Source of the DNA: Cantharellus purpuraceus
Taxonomy: Eukaryota > Basidiomycota > Agaricomycetes > Cantharellales > Hydnaceae
NCBI GenBank assembly: GCA_025174535.1
Contig: JALBUN010000001.1
Coordinates: forward strand, 2,046,001-2,110,000
DNA length: 64,000 bases
Direction: 5' to 3'
Shown: positions 34,448 through 46,617 of the stretch, piece by piece
Layout of the letters: each line of letters starts with the position of its first letter
Numbering within the stretch: the stretch's first letter is position 1
The notes under the pieces: generated by a model
Seen by the model: the letters and a program-made list of their open reading frames with translations, nothing else
The model's database searches: none
What the model was told of the DNA's origin: nothing
Program-made: the position numbers and the translations under genes

Positions 34448-35968
34448 ATGCTCAGGTTGTTGTTCCTCCGATCGGGTGTCCGTACTTCTGCTGTTGCTCT
34501 CTCGAGAACACACGCGACGGTCTCCACCTCGCCTTCTACCCGATCTTGGTCGAGGCAAGAGATTCAGGAAATCTATGACTCTCCCCTTCTCGATCTGGTG
34601 TTTCGGGCAGCCAGCGTTCATCGACAACATCATGATCCTTCAAAGATCCAGCTGTGCACGCTTATGAATATCAAGAGTGAGTCTCGACCCAACATCAAGC
34701 ACCCATTCTCGTCTTACATATTCGACAGCCGGAGGCTGCTCTGAGGATTGTAGGTTGCTTGTGCTACTGGATATCCATGCTCTTTCTTACGCGCTTCAGG
34801 CTCTTACTGTTCCCAGTCTTCTCGTTACTCAACACCGACTGTAGCATCCAGACTTGTCTCCTTGGAACCTGTCATCGAAGCGGCTCGTCAAGCCAAAGCA
34901 AACGGCAGCACCAGATTCTGCATGGGCGCAGCATGGAGAGACCTAGCTGGCCGTAAGCGTGGTTTCGAGAGGATTCTGGAGATGGTCAGAGAGGTGAGGG
35001 GCATGGGAATGGAGGTTTGCACGACACTTGGAATGCTGTCGCCCGAACAAGCAAAGCAGCTCAAAGAAGCGTAAAGTGATCATTACTGCCTGCGCTTGAA
35101 GACTCACGCTTCATCAGAGGGCTAACGGCGTATAACCATAATCTCGACACTTCTCGCGAGTTTTATCCTAGCGTATGTTCCCTGCTCTTGCTCAGTCAGT
35201 CAACTTAAGCCGGCATCGGAATGAAAGGTCATATCGACACGCAGTTATGACGAAAGGCTAGAAACTATTGCTGCAGTCCGTGATGCAGGCATCAGCGTAT
35301 GTTCTGGAGGCATCCTAGGCCTCGGAGAGTCTGACCAGGATAGAGTGGGTCTTATCTGGGAGGTTGCAAAGTAGATGAATCTTTTCACGTCTCCTTACGC
35401 TTATACTTACTCTTTGTCTGCAGCATGCCAGAGCATCCAGAGTCCTTTCCTGTTAACGCCTTGGTCCCAATACCAGGAACTCCACTCGAAAACAACGAGG
35501 TGATGAACATTGATGTTTTCCATGGCTTTGATCTTAACCTTTGCGCAAGCCCATTCCGCACCAAACTATAGTTCGAACTATTGCTACGACTCGTATAGTA
35601 ATGCCGACTACCATCATACGACTTGCGGCAGGCAGGCAGAAACTGAGCGAATCTGAACAAGCCATGTGTTTTATGGCCGGTGCCAATGCTGTCTTCACCG
35701 GGGAATCAATGTTAACCACGCCGTGTGAGTCTCTAAATGATTGAAAAGGCTCTGCGTGCTGATAACCTACAAACCTGTTCTTTAGGCTCTCCTTGGGACG
35801 AAGTGAGTGCTAACAGCATAGATGCAGTGTTTCGTAACTGAATTCCTGTAAGGACAAGGCTATGATGGACAGATGGGGTCTAGAGGGAATGCAAAGCTTT
35901 GAACAAGCGAGGCTTTCTGAGCTTTCCGCTCTGTCAGAACCCACAAGGGACGTCTATCCAGCCCCGTA
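34448..35968 (+). CDS. BIO2: Biotin synthase (radical SAM), mitochondrial
   Basis: Biotin synthase inserts sulfur into dethiobiotin, the last step of biotin synthesis. The N-terminus [20 protein letters not shown] is a good mitochondrial presequence. The enzyme follows: [28 protein letters not shown], and the radical-SAM motif CSEDCSYCSQS (C-x3-C-x2-C). Then [86 protein letters not shown] and [14 protein letters not shown]. All are characteristic BioB blocks, including the Cys and Arg of the second Fe-S cluster site. The cluster motif is split by introns 34677-34728 and 34750-34799 around a 21-nt exon. The stop is at 35966-35968. No other biotin gene is in the window. Confidence 0.93.
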
Positions 35969-36512
35969 GACGTGTACAACGTGCTTGAATGTATCCGTAC
36001 CATATTCTCCCCTATGATGTTGGGATGACTTGCACCAGATGATTCGGCGGATTGTCTTGATCCTGTTGTTTCACGACTGATTTCTTGCGCTAGCCTCTAC
36101 AGGAAAGGTCGTGAGGCTGTCCTAGGGAAGTGGTGGAACTTTGTGTTGCTATGAACCTGGAAGCAGCCCCTGGCCGTTGCCTTGATACACTTGCCTAATG
36201 TCAATTGAGGACCCCGAGATAGTGGCTTTTCTTATGATAGGAAAGACATTGGATTTAGTGAAAGTAGGGTTGAAGGACCTCCGGACGTTCGGAGGCCAAG
36301 GCTTGTTCAGTATCAAACATTGGCCTAAACGAGGTCAACCCCGGCTACAGTGTGCTAAGGCTTATTCCCTTAAAGTTGGTAAATTAGAAACCTCGTATTA
36401 AAGTCTACTGGAATTGATGGTGAATGTCACCCACCGGTGTAGCTGGACATTGAAACTCAGCATCGTCTTTCTCCCTATGCAGACTGAACACCCCACAAAA
36501 CGTTCTGCTACA
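35969..36512. other. Intergenic region with a small inverted repeat
   Basis: About 540 bases between biotin synthase and RXT2-like genes. It holds a perfect 6-bp stem with 6-base loop at 36278-36295 (CCTCCG/CGGAGG), too short to call functional. No gene was seen. Confidence 0.4.
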
Positions 36513-37545
36513 ATGATGAATGATAGGTTGGTAATTATCATGAAACTCTTTGTCAAGTCTGACCTATCAATCTGAAGTCTAGATGAGTCAGACCGGAACT
36601 ACTTCTCTACTCTCATTCAAAGGGAAGAGGATACTGAAATACCTGCTGGCGTGAAGGGTGGCAATTGGGGGAACAAACTTTGTGAAGGAGCAAGGTGGAT
36701 TCGACGTGGGAAGCTAGCGGCGTGGTCTCCTGCAAGAGACGATTGGGAGGTACGTCATCAGCTCGACTGGTCATCTCTTCAACAGCTCATGTTCAATTCA
36801 CGATCAGGTTGAAGAAAGAGCTCGTAAACGAGTCAAAAGGATGCTGCCATCTGTCTCACGTTCCCCATCACCTCCTCGTTTCCCCCATCTCCGTTCACCT
36901 AGTCCGCCTCTTGTGGCACCCTACCCACCACCGATTGCCCAGCATCTCTCATTCACGTCATTCGTCCTTGACCCGGCGGCACAGCACTCTTTTCGTTCTG
37001 GGATGTTGAATGATCTAGAACGCGCAACGTGTGGACTCATTGAGGGAGAGGCTGCCTTGCGACGTGCCATGGGTCGTTTATGGGAGGTCTTAAGCGATGA
37101 TTCCGACACTCGGACTAAAGTTCAAGTCGAGAGTCGTCGAAGCACAACCATTCCAAAGAAAGAAGATGTCGACGGGGAAGATGGCTTTAGCGAACGAGAA
37201 GACGGGAGCGTGGAGAGCGATCTCCCTTCTACAGTTCCTGAGATGATCTCCAACCTTCACAGAATATTTGTGAAATCCCATCCTGAAGGGAATGCGCTGC
37301 AGTCAGGCCACGATATTCCTGCCATTTATGAGTCTAATCCCGTCTTGGTGGCACAGCAGCAAGAGGAAACGTTAGAAAAGGGACTGGCTACTCTGCGGGA
37401 ATTGCAAGAAGATGGCCGCGAGTATGTGGAAAGGCTGGAGGAGATTCGGGAGGGGTTAGGATGGGTACGAAGCCAGAAGAGAGGATTATGGACGGTAATC
37501 AGAGAGCGTGCGTTGAAGGAGATGGAGGAGGGCGAAGCCCTATGA
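36513..37545 (+). CDS. RXT2: RXT2-like subunit of the Rpd3L histone deacetylase complex
   Basis: Exons from 36513 join as MMNDSLDESDRNYFSTLIQR and lead to the block GNWGNKLCEGARWIRRGKLA, matching the RXT2 N-terminal motif (GNKL..xAR.v..GkL). The intron at about 36751-36808 is in frame (DDWE to VEERARKRVKR). A basic, Ser/Pro-rich segment and SFVLDPAAQHSFRSGMLNDL follow. The C-terminal half is acidic then helical (YVERLEEIREGLGWVRSQKR) and may form a coiled coil. In yeast RXT2 is a small subunit specific to the large Rpd3 complex. The gene ends only 97 bases before BLM10 copy B. The family call rests on the GNKL block, so it is moderate. Confidence 0.65.
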
Positions 37546-37641
37546 CGTTCCAGAATTAATTATCATAATTCCATCTTTCATACAAATAAGCGCCAATGCT
37601 CGCGTTTTCGTGTTCAGCCACTTTTACAGCGGTAACACCTC

Positions 37642-40600
37642 ATGGGGACACCTAATCCACCGGATCTGCAGTCACTCCACATAAGCGATGACATCGATGA
37701 CGAGCGAGACATGGTGGTGGACTATGAGGACCTGAGAGATAAAGCAGGGTTAGAGAAGCTACAGACGTACGCCAAGTCGCTGCCGTACCCGATCGAGCCC
37801 AATTCCAAGATACAGTCGCTTCTGGACTTCTACCTTATGCGATTTATTCAAGTGAGCATCTTGTTAAAATTATCTGAAAGTAACTCAAGCCATTAATCAA
37901 GTGTATCAAAGTCAAAGACTATGATCCTGGTCTGCTTCAATGGAATAGTATGATTGTCCAGTTCGTGCATCAGCAATGTCCGGCAAACTTTACTGTTTGC
38001 TCATGGAATATACATACAGCTGGTTCATGCTTAAGTATCCCCTTCCAAAGAAGAAGCGAATCAAGTTGGCTAGACTTTATTATGAACTCTGTGCCACACC
38101 TGGCATGCCAGGTTATCTACTGTCACCATGGGTTAACGGTTTGGCCAACCTCATACGCTCCAAGAAAAAGCTCAGCATTGACGACATGAGATTGCCCTGG
38201 AAACCCATTTACGAGATACTCAAAAAAGAGCTTTTCCTTACCAGAAGGCAATTCGAGATTAGGTGCGCCGCCACGTGCCTTTTATCTGCATCAGTTCACA
38301 CAAATCATTTATGAAGTCAAACACCCTACTATATGGGATATGTCGCCGAAGTGTCCCGTCGGTTCTTCCATCCCGCAGCAATAGACGAAATGCTTGAGCA
38401 TTTTCTACCTCACTTCATTGGAACCTCTCTTAATGCGAGTGCATGGCTTTCCTCCCCGATCACTATTATTTAACATGACTACAGACGATCCTTGCCACAC
38501 AATACTACCTCGTCACGTTCCTCCCTCTTTCTCATCCCCAATCTTATTTGCCACTGATGTTTCGCCTGTGGGAGAGTATCAATTCATATATGTGGGACGA
38601 GAGAATGTTGTGAGTATTATTTTGAGAGAATCAATGGGATAGCACGAATTGTCTGCTCATAACAATGCTGCACATATCCCAGGTCGTTTCTTAGTCAACT
38701 TGCCGAGATTCACGTTGACCCAACGGTGAGTGACCCCAAGCGTATAGACGATATTCCGGACGACGCCACAAGTGACGGTGAATGCCGCCCAAAGTGGGAT
38801 CGCAGCGACCTAGATTCCACTAGCGAATGGGGGGGCCTCTGGAAGGATGTGGGTATATTTACCGATGCTCAGTGGGATACCGTTATGGCGAAGTGTCTGA
38901 CGAGTATGGGTCAGTGCATGAAGTATATTTCTTTTGTCACGCTCTCATACGATGTCGATTCTTCCAGAGATCCCCTTGGCTGACTCGGGGTCTTTGACTA
39001 CTGGATCGTCAGTGGATAGTCAGGCCGGGTTCGAAATTGGACGGCTTCCAAAACCCACGTGGCGCATATGTAGGCCTTCTTTCTGTCATCACCCCGTTTG
39101 CTCAGCCTGCCTTTTCAGATTCGCTAGCTAAAATAATTGTTTATTCCATGACTACCGACGATCCGATTTCCCCACGCTCTGAGGCGGCGACGCTAGCGGG
39201 ATCGCGTGTCTCCCCAACAACTTCAGATGCATCATACCTTGAAGCAGACCCGCCTGAGACTCTCAGAGTACAAGAAACATACCTTGCCGGTAGCAAAGCT
39301 TTAGATTCTCTGTCTAGGATGATCATCTCTACAGAAAGCTTTTTTCATCCATCAAACTCAGGCACCTGGACTACAGACCTGACTGCCTTCATCAAGTATC
39401 TTACTGCAGAATTTAACAAGCGTGAAGCGCATCCACTGAATTTTCGTCCTCGATATACACTAACTCATGTCACCACAGGCTGGTACGAGGAGAAGAAACT
39501 CGATTGCAAGACGCCTCAGGCAAGTCCGACTGACTTGTCTAGGATATCAAGTATTTATATGTTTTTCAGCATCGACGTTTGACGCCTCTCATGAGACGAG
39601 AGCTGGTGCGATGTCTAAGAACTCCGGCCCTCCTCGCCATCTTTTCCCGTGACGCCACAACAGTGTCTAACATCCAATCATGCTTCAAAAGCATGTCTGT
39701 AATGGAACCTGACCTGATATTACATCCGATTTTAGAACGGGCTGTTCCCTCTTTGGAAACACTAGTAGAGGTTGATCATCTCAAATTATTGGTGACCTCA
39801 AACTTACTTGCTTTAATAAGACACATCGGACCACCGCAGTCATCAAAGCACTAGGAGCAGTCGCACTCACACTTGTTACCCGGGATATTTATTATCCGGG
39901 CTCTAAACATCTTTTACCAATGCTCGAACTGTTATTGCCTGGCATTGATTTGGTGCGCACGCAACGGGCCTGGCACGATTGCCTATTGACACGTTTATTT
40001 GAATCCCTAGAACGATCCCACAAAGACTGTGAGCCATAGTCTTTGTTGCTTTGTAGTATTCTGACCCCTCTCGTCTCTCTAGTTGTGTACCACTGCTTTC
40101 CTCGTAGAGATATCCCAAAGCATTGAGTTTGGTGACCTAACACAGGAGGAATCTGTAGAATCTAGAGCTCGATCATCGACTGCCAGTGTCTCGGATGTTA
40201 TTGTGGAGTTTGTCATTGATGAAACTTCCCATGGTTTAGAATCCGGAGAGATACCTCGCCTTTCGAAAGCAGGAGAGGATGCCCTACTTTGCGAATCCAC
40301 TAGAGGATTTCCTGATTGGGTGGCTTCCTTTATTCGAAGGGTCATCCTATTGTTCGAAAACCTCCCCGAAGATACAGGGGGCGAAGTCCGCTCTGGTGCA
40401 GAAAGTGACAGTATGTAATTTCCTGCCTCTGACCTTCAGAAACACTCGAGCTTATTTTATTAGTTGTTGATGCGGTCACCGCCGCATGCAATCAGATCTG
40501 CATGCATCTCTCAGAGCCTCTGTTTGATCTTGCATTGAACCTCATCTATGACTATGCAAGTACTACTGTTCGGCCTAATTGCGTACATGCAGTTCATCAA

Positions 40601-43600
40601 CTTGTGGAATGTATTTCAAACGCAAACCCTGCCAAAAGCTTGGATAGGTTTCTACCTTTTTGTATCCAAACTATCCAAACGGAGCTCCATAGCGGGGCGT
40701 CGTCTGTGCGGACTACCTCCATGACTTCTACGCCATTGCCATGTGATGCTACTCTTCACTGGAGTACGAATTTTTACTTCGTCGTATTTCATTGTGTTAA
40801 TAATGCGTTCAGCTCTTGCCATTCTTAGAGGGGTAATGTATAAGTAAGTTCCCACACCTGTCACCTACTTTTGAATTACTGAAGGTTTTAAGCCACACCT
40901 CAGTGACGGGAAGGCTGTGAGTTATTGCTAATAGTGTTTTCAACCTATGGCTCAGTCGAGGTTGATGGTATATAGCTGGTGCCCCACAAGCAGGACATTC
41001 TAGATTTGTTCCGACTCCTGCATCGCAAGACATTTTCCAAGCGAGGCTTTTCGCGAGCTAGCAAGCTGCTGTCTACTGTCATGCTAACACTGACTCACAC
41101 ATACCCAACTGAAAACCGATTCGTTGATCCGCCAATTTGGTCAAGCGAAGGTGATTTTTATGTTAACTGAATGGGTTGATGTAGACTGATCGTAAGTAGA
41201 GTTTAAGAGCTCGCATCATTTGCACTGGGGGAAGCTATATAAGGCTGAAGATGCCACAGTGTGTTTGGTTGTGACTGGTAGTGATGCATTTTTTGACCTG
41301 AGTTTAGGTGACCTGGCACATCCCATCTGAGGAAGAAATTACTTTTGCTCTGGACATCCTGCAAGACATCGTTAAGCCTGGTTTAGACTCCTTGAATCGA
41401 TTACTCGAAGAAGAGTCCGTAAATCCTGCAGTATGGCGAAACGATTTTTGCAGGTAATCACGTAAAATTAGTCTGGCAGATTGTTCTCACATCAGAGCGT
41501 CCAGGCACTTAAGCTTTGTTCGAAATGCGTTTGGTGGCATGCCCACCTTTGCAAAAGAGAGCATACCTTCGGACATCATGGCAGCATCTTTTGAGACTAG
41601 TGATATCTTGTCAGTAAATGTTTTCTCCGATCGGCACTCATGATTCTCATTCAGTTTTGTAGGAATGAAATCCCAGAGTTCATTCCTACCTTCGAGCCGA
41701 TCGCTTCGGGTTTCGTGCTATTAGAAGATGACCTTCGACACAAGGTTGTCATGGATCTGCGTTGGCAATTCGGCGATTTTCTACTCCGGGCTGGCCATTA
41801 CCTGCGAAGCAAGGGGCCAGAAAACACTCTAGATGCAGTTCATATGCTACTTCGATGTATAAGGACATTCCTGCTAGAATACGGCGATAGCAAGGATGGG
41901 TATTACACTCAACGAGGTCGCTATGATTCCGAAGTTGGCCTGGCTCGCCAGTATGCCAATCAGAAGATTTGGCCTAGGGCTCTTTTTGTTCGGAGAGCAA
42001 GGTATGTGACAGGTCAAGGTTCAATGTTCGAACGTTGAGGGTTGTTGGTTGGAAAGACTCTATCACACAGGGAGACTAAGGTGGAACAGTGTTGAACGAC
42101 TACGGACTCATCTTCACGATGCTCTAATTGACGAGGTCACCGAATGGTCTGTTTGGTCGATGACGACATGCATTGCGTTGAATACGCTATTGACCAAAAT
42201 CGAATTATAGGAGCATGTGGCATTACGCTACTGGTAAGAACTAGTCCTTCGTCAGTATGAACGTATGCATCCCTACTTGTTTTTTCACTAGTTCGCGCGT
42301 CAAGTCAAGCACTATTAGAAGAGCTGAGTTCGGTATGTATCATCACATATTGCCAACATCATATTTAATATGAACCTGATTTTTTAGGCGTTCGATGGAG
42401 TGCGCAAGCGTGTCTTACCTCTGCTGTACAAGACGCTCGTGCCAGGAGCTCCAGACCATCGAGTAAAGGGAGCCCTTTGGCAGATCAACATGCCGGCGTT
42501 TGCCAAATACGCCATGATGGGTATATCGACTCATGGAGTCTGAGACAAGTTTGGTTGACTTCGAGCGTTTCTAGAGCCAACCTTGGTGGTGCAATTCGTC
42601 AAAGCACTATTTTCCTGTCAAGTATATGAAAAACCCTCGATACAAAACTGTGTATCACTCATTGCAGAGAACTGTTTGGCCTATTTTATCGAGCCAACCT
42701 TCTTTGTTTATTCTTTAGACTCACCAGACTTGAACAAGGCAGCCTCCGAGCTTGAAGAAATCCTCCCGTCCCATTTGGTGGATAATGAACTTTTGAAAAG
42801 GAATGCAATGAACGTTGGGCGTCGTGTTCGTCTCCAAAAGTCCTGTATCGAGGAAGTGGTGTGTCTGTTTTGCTATTCCACCGTTCAACGTTTCACTCTG
42901 CCTTTGACTCAGACGCGTGTTCTCACCGAGATCGCTCAGAATACACAGACACATTGGAAATACTCCATTGTAGCTATGCGATGCCTTAGAAGTCTCATAC
43001 GACGAGAACAACCTATTTATGTACCACAGTTGAACTATGTGAGTGTGTAATTTTTCTCAAGTGGACCTCGATCTCATCCATGATAGTTTCTTGAGAAGGC
43101 ATATGACACGAATCCGACGATGAGGCGTTATGCCATACGAAGTATTACGAAGAGTGTGTATTGTAATCTATTTGTTATAATTGACGTTTAACATATCGCT
43201 TTTTAGCTCTCCGTTACATCAAACTGCGTACCTCATGCGGTTCTAACCTGTTAGACCTTGTACTTAGTATCAATCGCAATCCCTTACGGAGGACGTTGCC
43301 TGTGATCAAGCCTTCTGAAGACTATACGATCGATGTACTAGAGTCATTTAAACGCGCATTAGAACCCCAGTATGCGTCCCAGGCGCCCCTTTTCAAGGAT
43401 CGCATGACGTCCGGTTGGCTGGTTTGGTCAACAACAGATGATCGATATATCGGTCCCGCCCTTGACAGCTCAACCTTTCAGCCTTGGGAACCTGATAGCC
43501 TTGAAGCGGTCAACATTGTTCGTACAGTATGCTGCCGTGTGGCATATTGGCGATCACTAAGCACTTATTTCGCGGAGGAGACCAGTCAAGCGACACTGAC

Positions 43601-45430
43601 TATGGACAATATTTCCGCAACGAAGTCAATATGTAAGTGGTAACTCGCTGTCTTAAAACTTTGTTCCAACTACGAAAACAGTCCAACTTCTTGAAGATGC
43701 GCCACTTGACAGCATACAGCCAGTCATCGAGGAACTTCTCAATGATACTGATCAAAACAAGCAGCGTGGTGCCGCTGAGCTTCTCGCAGGCGTGATAGGA
43801 GGCTCAAAACATTGGACACAAAAGGCACAGCAGCGCCTTTGGAGTTGGTTTACACCGCTGATACCCCGAGCACTAGGCTCTAATGTTAAACCTGACACAC
43901 TTACCATCTGGACATCATTTATAGAGGTCCGTCCACGTCTTTCCTTCATATTCTCAACTGAGTCGGCTTGTAGTACGTAGTGTGTCACAGAGATCCGCGG
44001 AGATTGGCGCCATTGGTCCAATATGTTCTGAATCAGTTTCTCTCTATGGATTGCAATAGCGAGAGTTCTTTTGATGCAGTAAAAGTTGCTTCTTTCCACC
44101 GTGGGCTGGCGGATGAGTTTGGGTGGAAGTTTACTGCCTGGATTGACATGAGTATTCAACGATATTGGAGTGAAATCCATAGTGAACACGACGAGGTGCG
44201 CGCTTATATCGCGGATATATTAGAGCTCTCAGGGGAAGTCAAGGTGTGTCTCTGGAAGTCGCATGTCATGAGATGACACTAATTGTGAACAGTGGCGACC
44301 AACACCATCAGCTCCAGTGGCCTCCTGCCTTGTTCGGGAAGCTCGGACACAACCGTTAGAGTTCGACCTTATGGGCGTGCGGGGAACGTATCATCTTGGA
44401 CGTGTCCATGAACTTGTTGACCGTTTTCCAGTCTGGCGGGAACAACGGATCCCAGGCCCCCGGGCGTTCGACTCGACGTACGATCGCGTTGGAGTTCTGG
44501 TTTGTAAGTGGCTTTTCCAGGCCATTCACGATGTCCAAGCGATTTCTACCTTCGACTATATTCTTCCTTTAATGGTGAGTGTTTTCAGGTGGTCTGACGC
44601 ATGAACTCACCGTCTCGACTCAGCCCGAGCTCTTCCGATTTGGCGAACTCAATGACAATGATGAACTGGTTGCACGCAGTAGTCTCCTTCTCGTTCAAAT
44701 GTGCGGCGTGACGCCCCCGACCTGTTTGATTCGTCCATTGCTCAATCACATATTCAACGCCATCCAAAAATCGCCATCATACAAGACTAGGTTGAACGCT
44801 CTTCCCCTATTGCAAACGTGGTATTTCCGTCAGGGTGGGACAATATTAGCCGAAGATGAAATGGTTTCGCAAATCCTCGAGGTATGTGATATGGAAATCG
44901 GTTGTTTTCTGGGGCTAACCTTGGACAGGTTGTTTCCGGTTCACTGGATGATGACAAAATCGAAGTGAGAGAGATGGCTGCTATGTAAGACCCCTTGTTT
45001 ACTGTCCCTCTCAACGGCTACTAACATGAAACAATCCAGAACGTTGGCAGGGATTCTGCGATCCTCGCCACGGGATCCAATTTTAATGTTGAAGAACCGC
45101 TTTGTGCGCCTTTCGAACGCGAGACTTCCGTCTCGGCACACACCTGGTTATGCAGCTTCATTAAGAAAGCTCCATGGTGCCATACTTGGGGTTTGCGCCC
45201 TCATTGAGGCATTCCCGTATACCATAGAGAGTTGGACGCCAGAGTTACTGACACAAGTTCTTGCAGAACATGTGTACGATCCGTTACCCATTGCGGCAGC
45301 GGTTCGAAAGTGCGCCTCCAACTTCAAGAAAAGCCATACTGACACATGGCATGAGGATGTTACACGCTTCAATGAGGAGCAGCTATCTACGTTGTCCACA
45401 ATGCTTTCTGGAAATTCCTACTATGCATAG
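37642..45430 (+). CDS. BLM10: Blm10/PA200-type proteasome activator, copy B
   Basis: This second Blm10/PA200 starts at 37642 with an acidic N-terminus (ISDDIDDERDMVVDYEDL) and the typical block YAKSLPYPIEPNSKIQSLLD, then VKDYDPGLLQWNSM, FMLKYPLPKKKRIKLARLYY and KKKLSIDDMRLPWKPIYEIL. Many short introns follow. Mid-protein blocks include VAEVSRRFFHPAAIDEMLEH, SRMIISTESFFHPSNSGTW, LLPGIDL and GALWQINMPAFAKYAMM. The C-terminal part has HTPGYAASLRKLHGAILGVC, NFKKSHTDTWHED and STMLSGNSYYA. The YYA tail is the expected 20S docking motif. All joins I sampled keep the frame, for example the region 41990-42430, so it appears intact. It is closer to canonical family sequences at its N-terminus than copy A. 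Its last exon (about 45040-45430) is unbroken, unlike copy A. Confidence 0.9.
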
Positions 45431-45658
45431 AAATGTATCGGTATGCTCGGGGAGGACTACAACTCCAACAATTACACACTTATCTTGACCATGAATGCCT
45501 CTGCTTCTTAAAAAAAAAAAACAGAGGTCACACAAGCTGGACGATGCCGGTTGCACGAGGAGACAAGAAATGCCGAAATTAAATAACGAAACGATTGCGT
45601 TGCAGGAGGTAGGAAATCGATGTAGAACCCAATGGACAGCAAGAACCCGAGCGAGACG

Positions 45659-46617
45659 TCATGAGTCAGATTGAAAGGTCATGATAGGAGAGAGATGCCG
45701 GGGGTGCGGAGAGGAGGGACTGAGTGTCCGTCCGTCCTCAACGTCCTCCACCGCCATGCCGTGAGCAGTCGTCTCGAAACCATTAGGCATACCTGAGCGC
45801 GCCCCTGCCTGGGGTACCATGTCGATGGGTGCAGCGCCACGATTCGAATGGCCTGACTTTACGCGATTATTCGTCGTGGACTCACTGATTACGCGGACTT
45901 CAACTGCCCGTAGGGCGAGGGGAGGTGTGGTCACTAACGTACCGTATTTCAGCAATAAGATCTTCGATTGCGTACCACCCCAGAGACGAATATGCCGTTC
46001 GTCTCCACCATCCTGCCAAATCTGTAGTGCCGAGGTAGGCATGGGCATGAAGGTGGTCGGTGACAGGTATTTTATTATCTTTGAAAGGGGGCGTAATGAA
46101 ACCAATATGCATTGGAAGATTGGGTGAAAGCGGTACGCCAGAGGAAAGGACGGGAGAGCTTGCTCGGTAAGGGTCTGGCGAGCGTGACGATAGAGGAGGA
46201 TGAAGCAAGCGGAGGAGCTGCTGGGCGCGGTGCTGAACCTGGACAAGGAGGGGAAGATCGCTGGAAGACTATATGAGGGAAAATAAGCATGAAAAAGGAT
46301 CCAGGGAAGCAGAATATCGTACCAGAGAGTATATAGAAGGAACATGTAAGCTGGGGGGTCAAAGGTCGGTATAGTTCATAAATAGGGCGAAAACCCGGGA
46401 CTTGCTTGAATACGATGACAATGTGGCCCTTGCTTGAAACGGGGTTGCTCTTCTCAAGGTATGCTGTAAAGTTGTCGTCTCTCCATAGGACTTCTGGCTG
46501 AACTGCGCGCGGGGTATTAGGGAACAAAGGGCTTTGCGGCGTGGTGGAAAGCGCGAATGTGGCTGCTTGAACAATGCTGCACATTGGACAGCCAGGCTTT
46601 GGGGCAAAGAGAGACAT
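45659..46617 (-). CDS. HIT-domain (histidine triad) protein
   Basis: The reverse strand starts MSLFAPKPGCPMCSIVQAAT (46617). Next come VLWRDDNFTAYLEKSNPVSS and KGHIVIVFK, the start of a HIT fold. After an intron over 46345-46430 it continues SDLPLLVQVQHRAQQLLRLL. The C-terminal part carries the catalytic His triad DHLHAHAYLG (H-x-H-x-H) preceded by HIGFITPPFKDNKIPVT. HIT proteins hydrolyse or transfer nucleotide phosphoramides or phosphoanhydrides. The CPMC pair near the N-terminus may bind zinc. A tail of about 90 residues after the triad, including a Ser/Pro-rich end (LSPSSPHPRHLSP), is unlike minimal Hint proteins. Substrate unknown. Stop at 45659. Confidence 0.75.

Noticed and set aside
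36278..36295. CCTCCG/CGGAGG inverted repeat as a terminator or regulatory hairpin
   Set aside because: A six-base stem is expected by chance in this length and fungi do not use such terminators.
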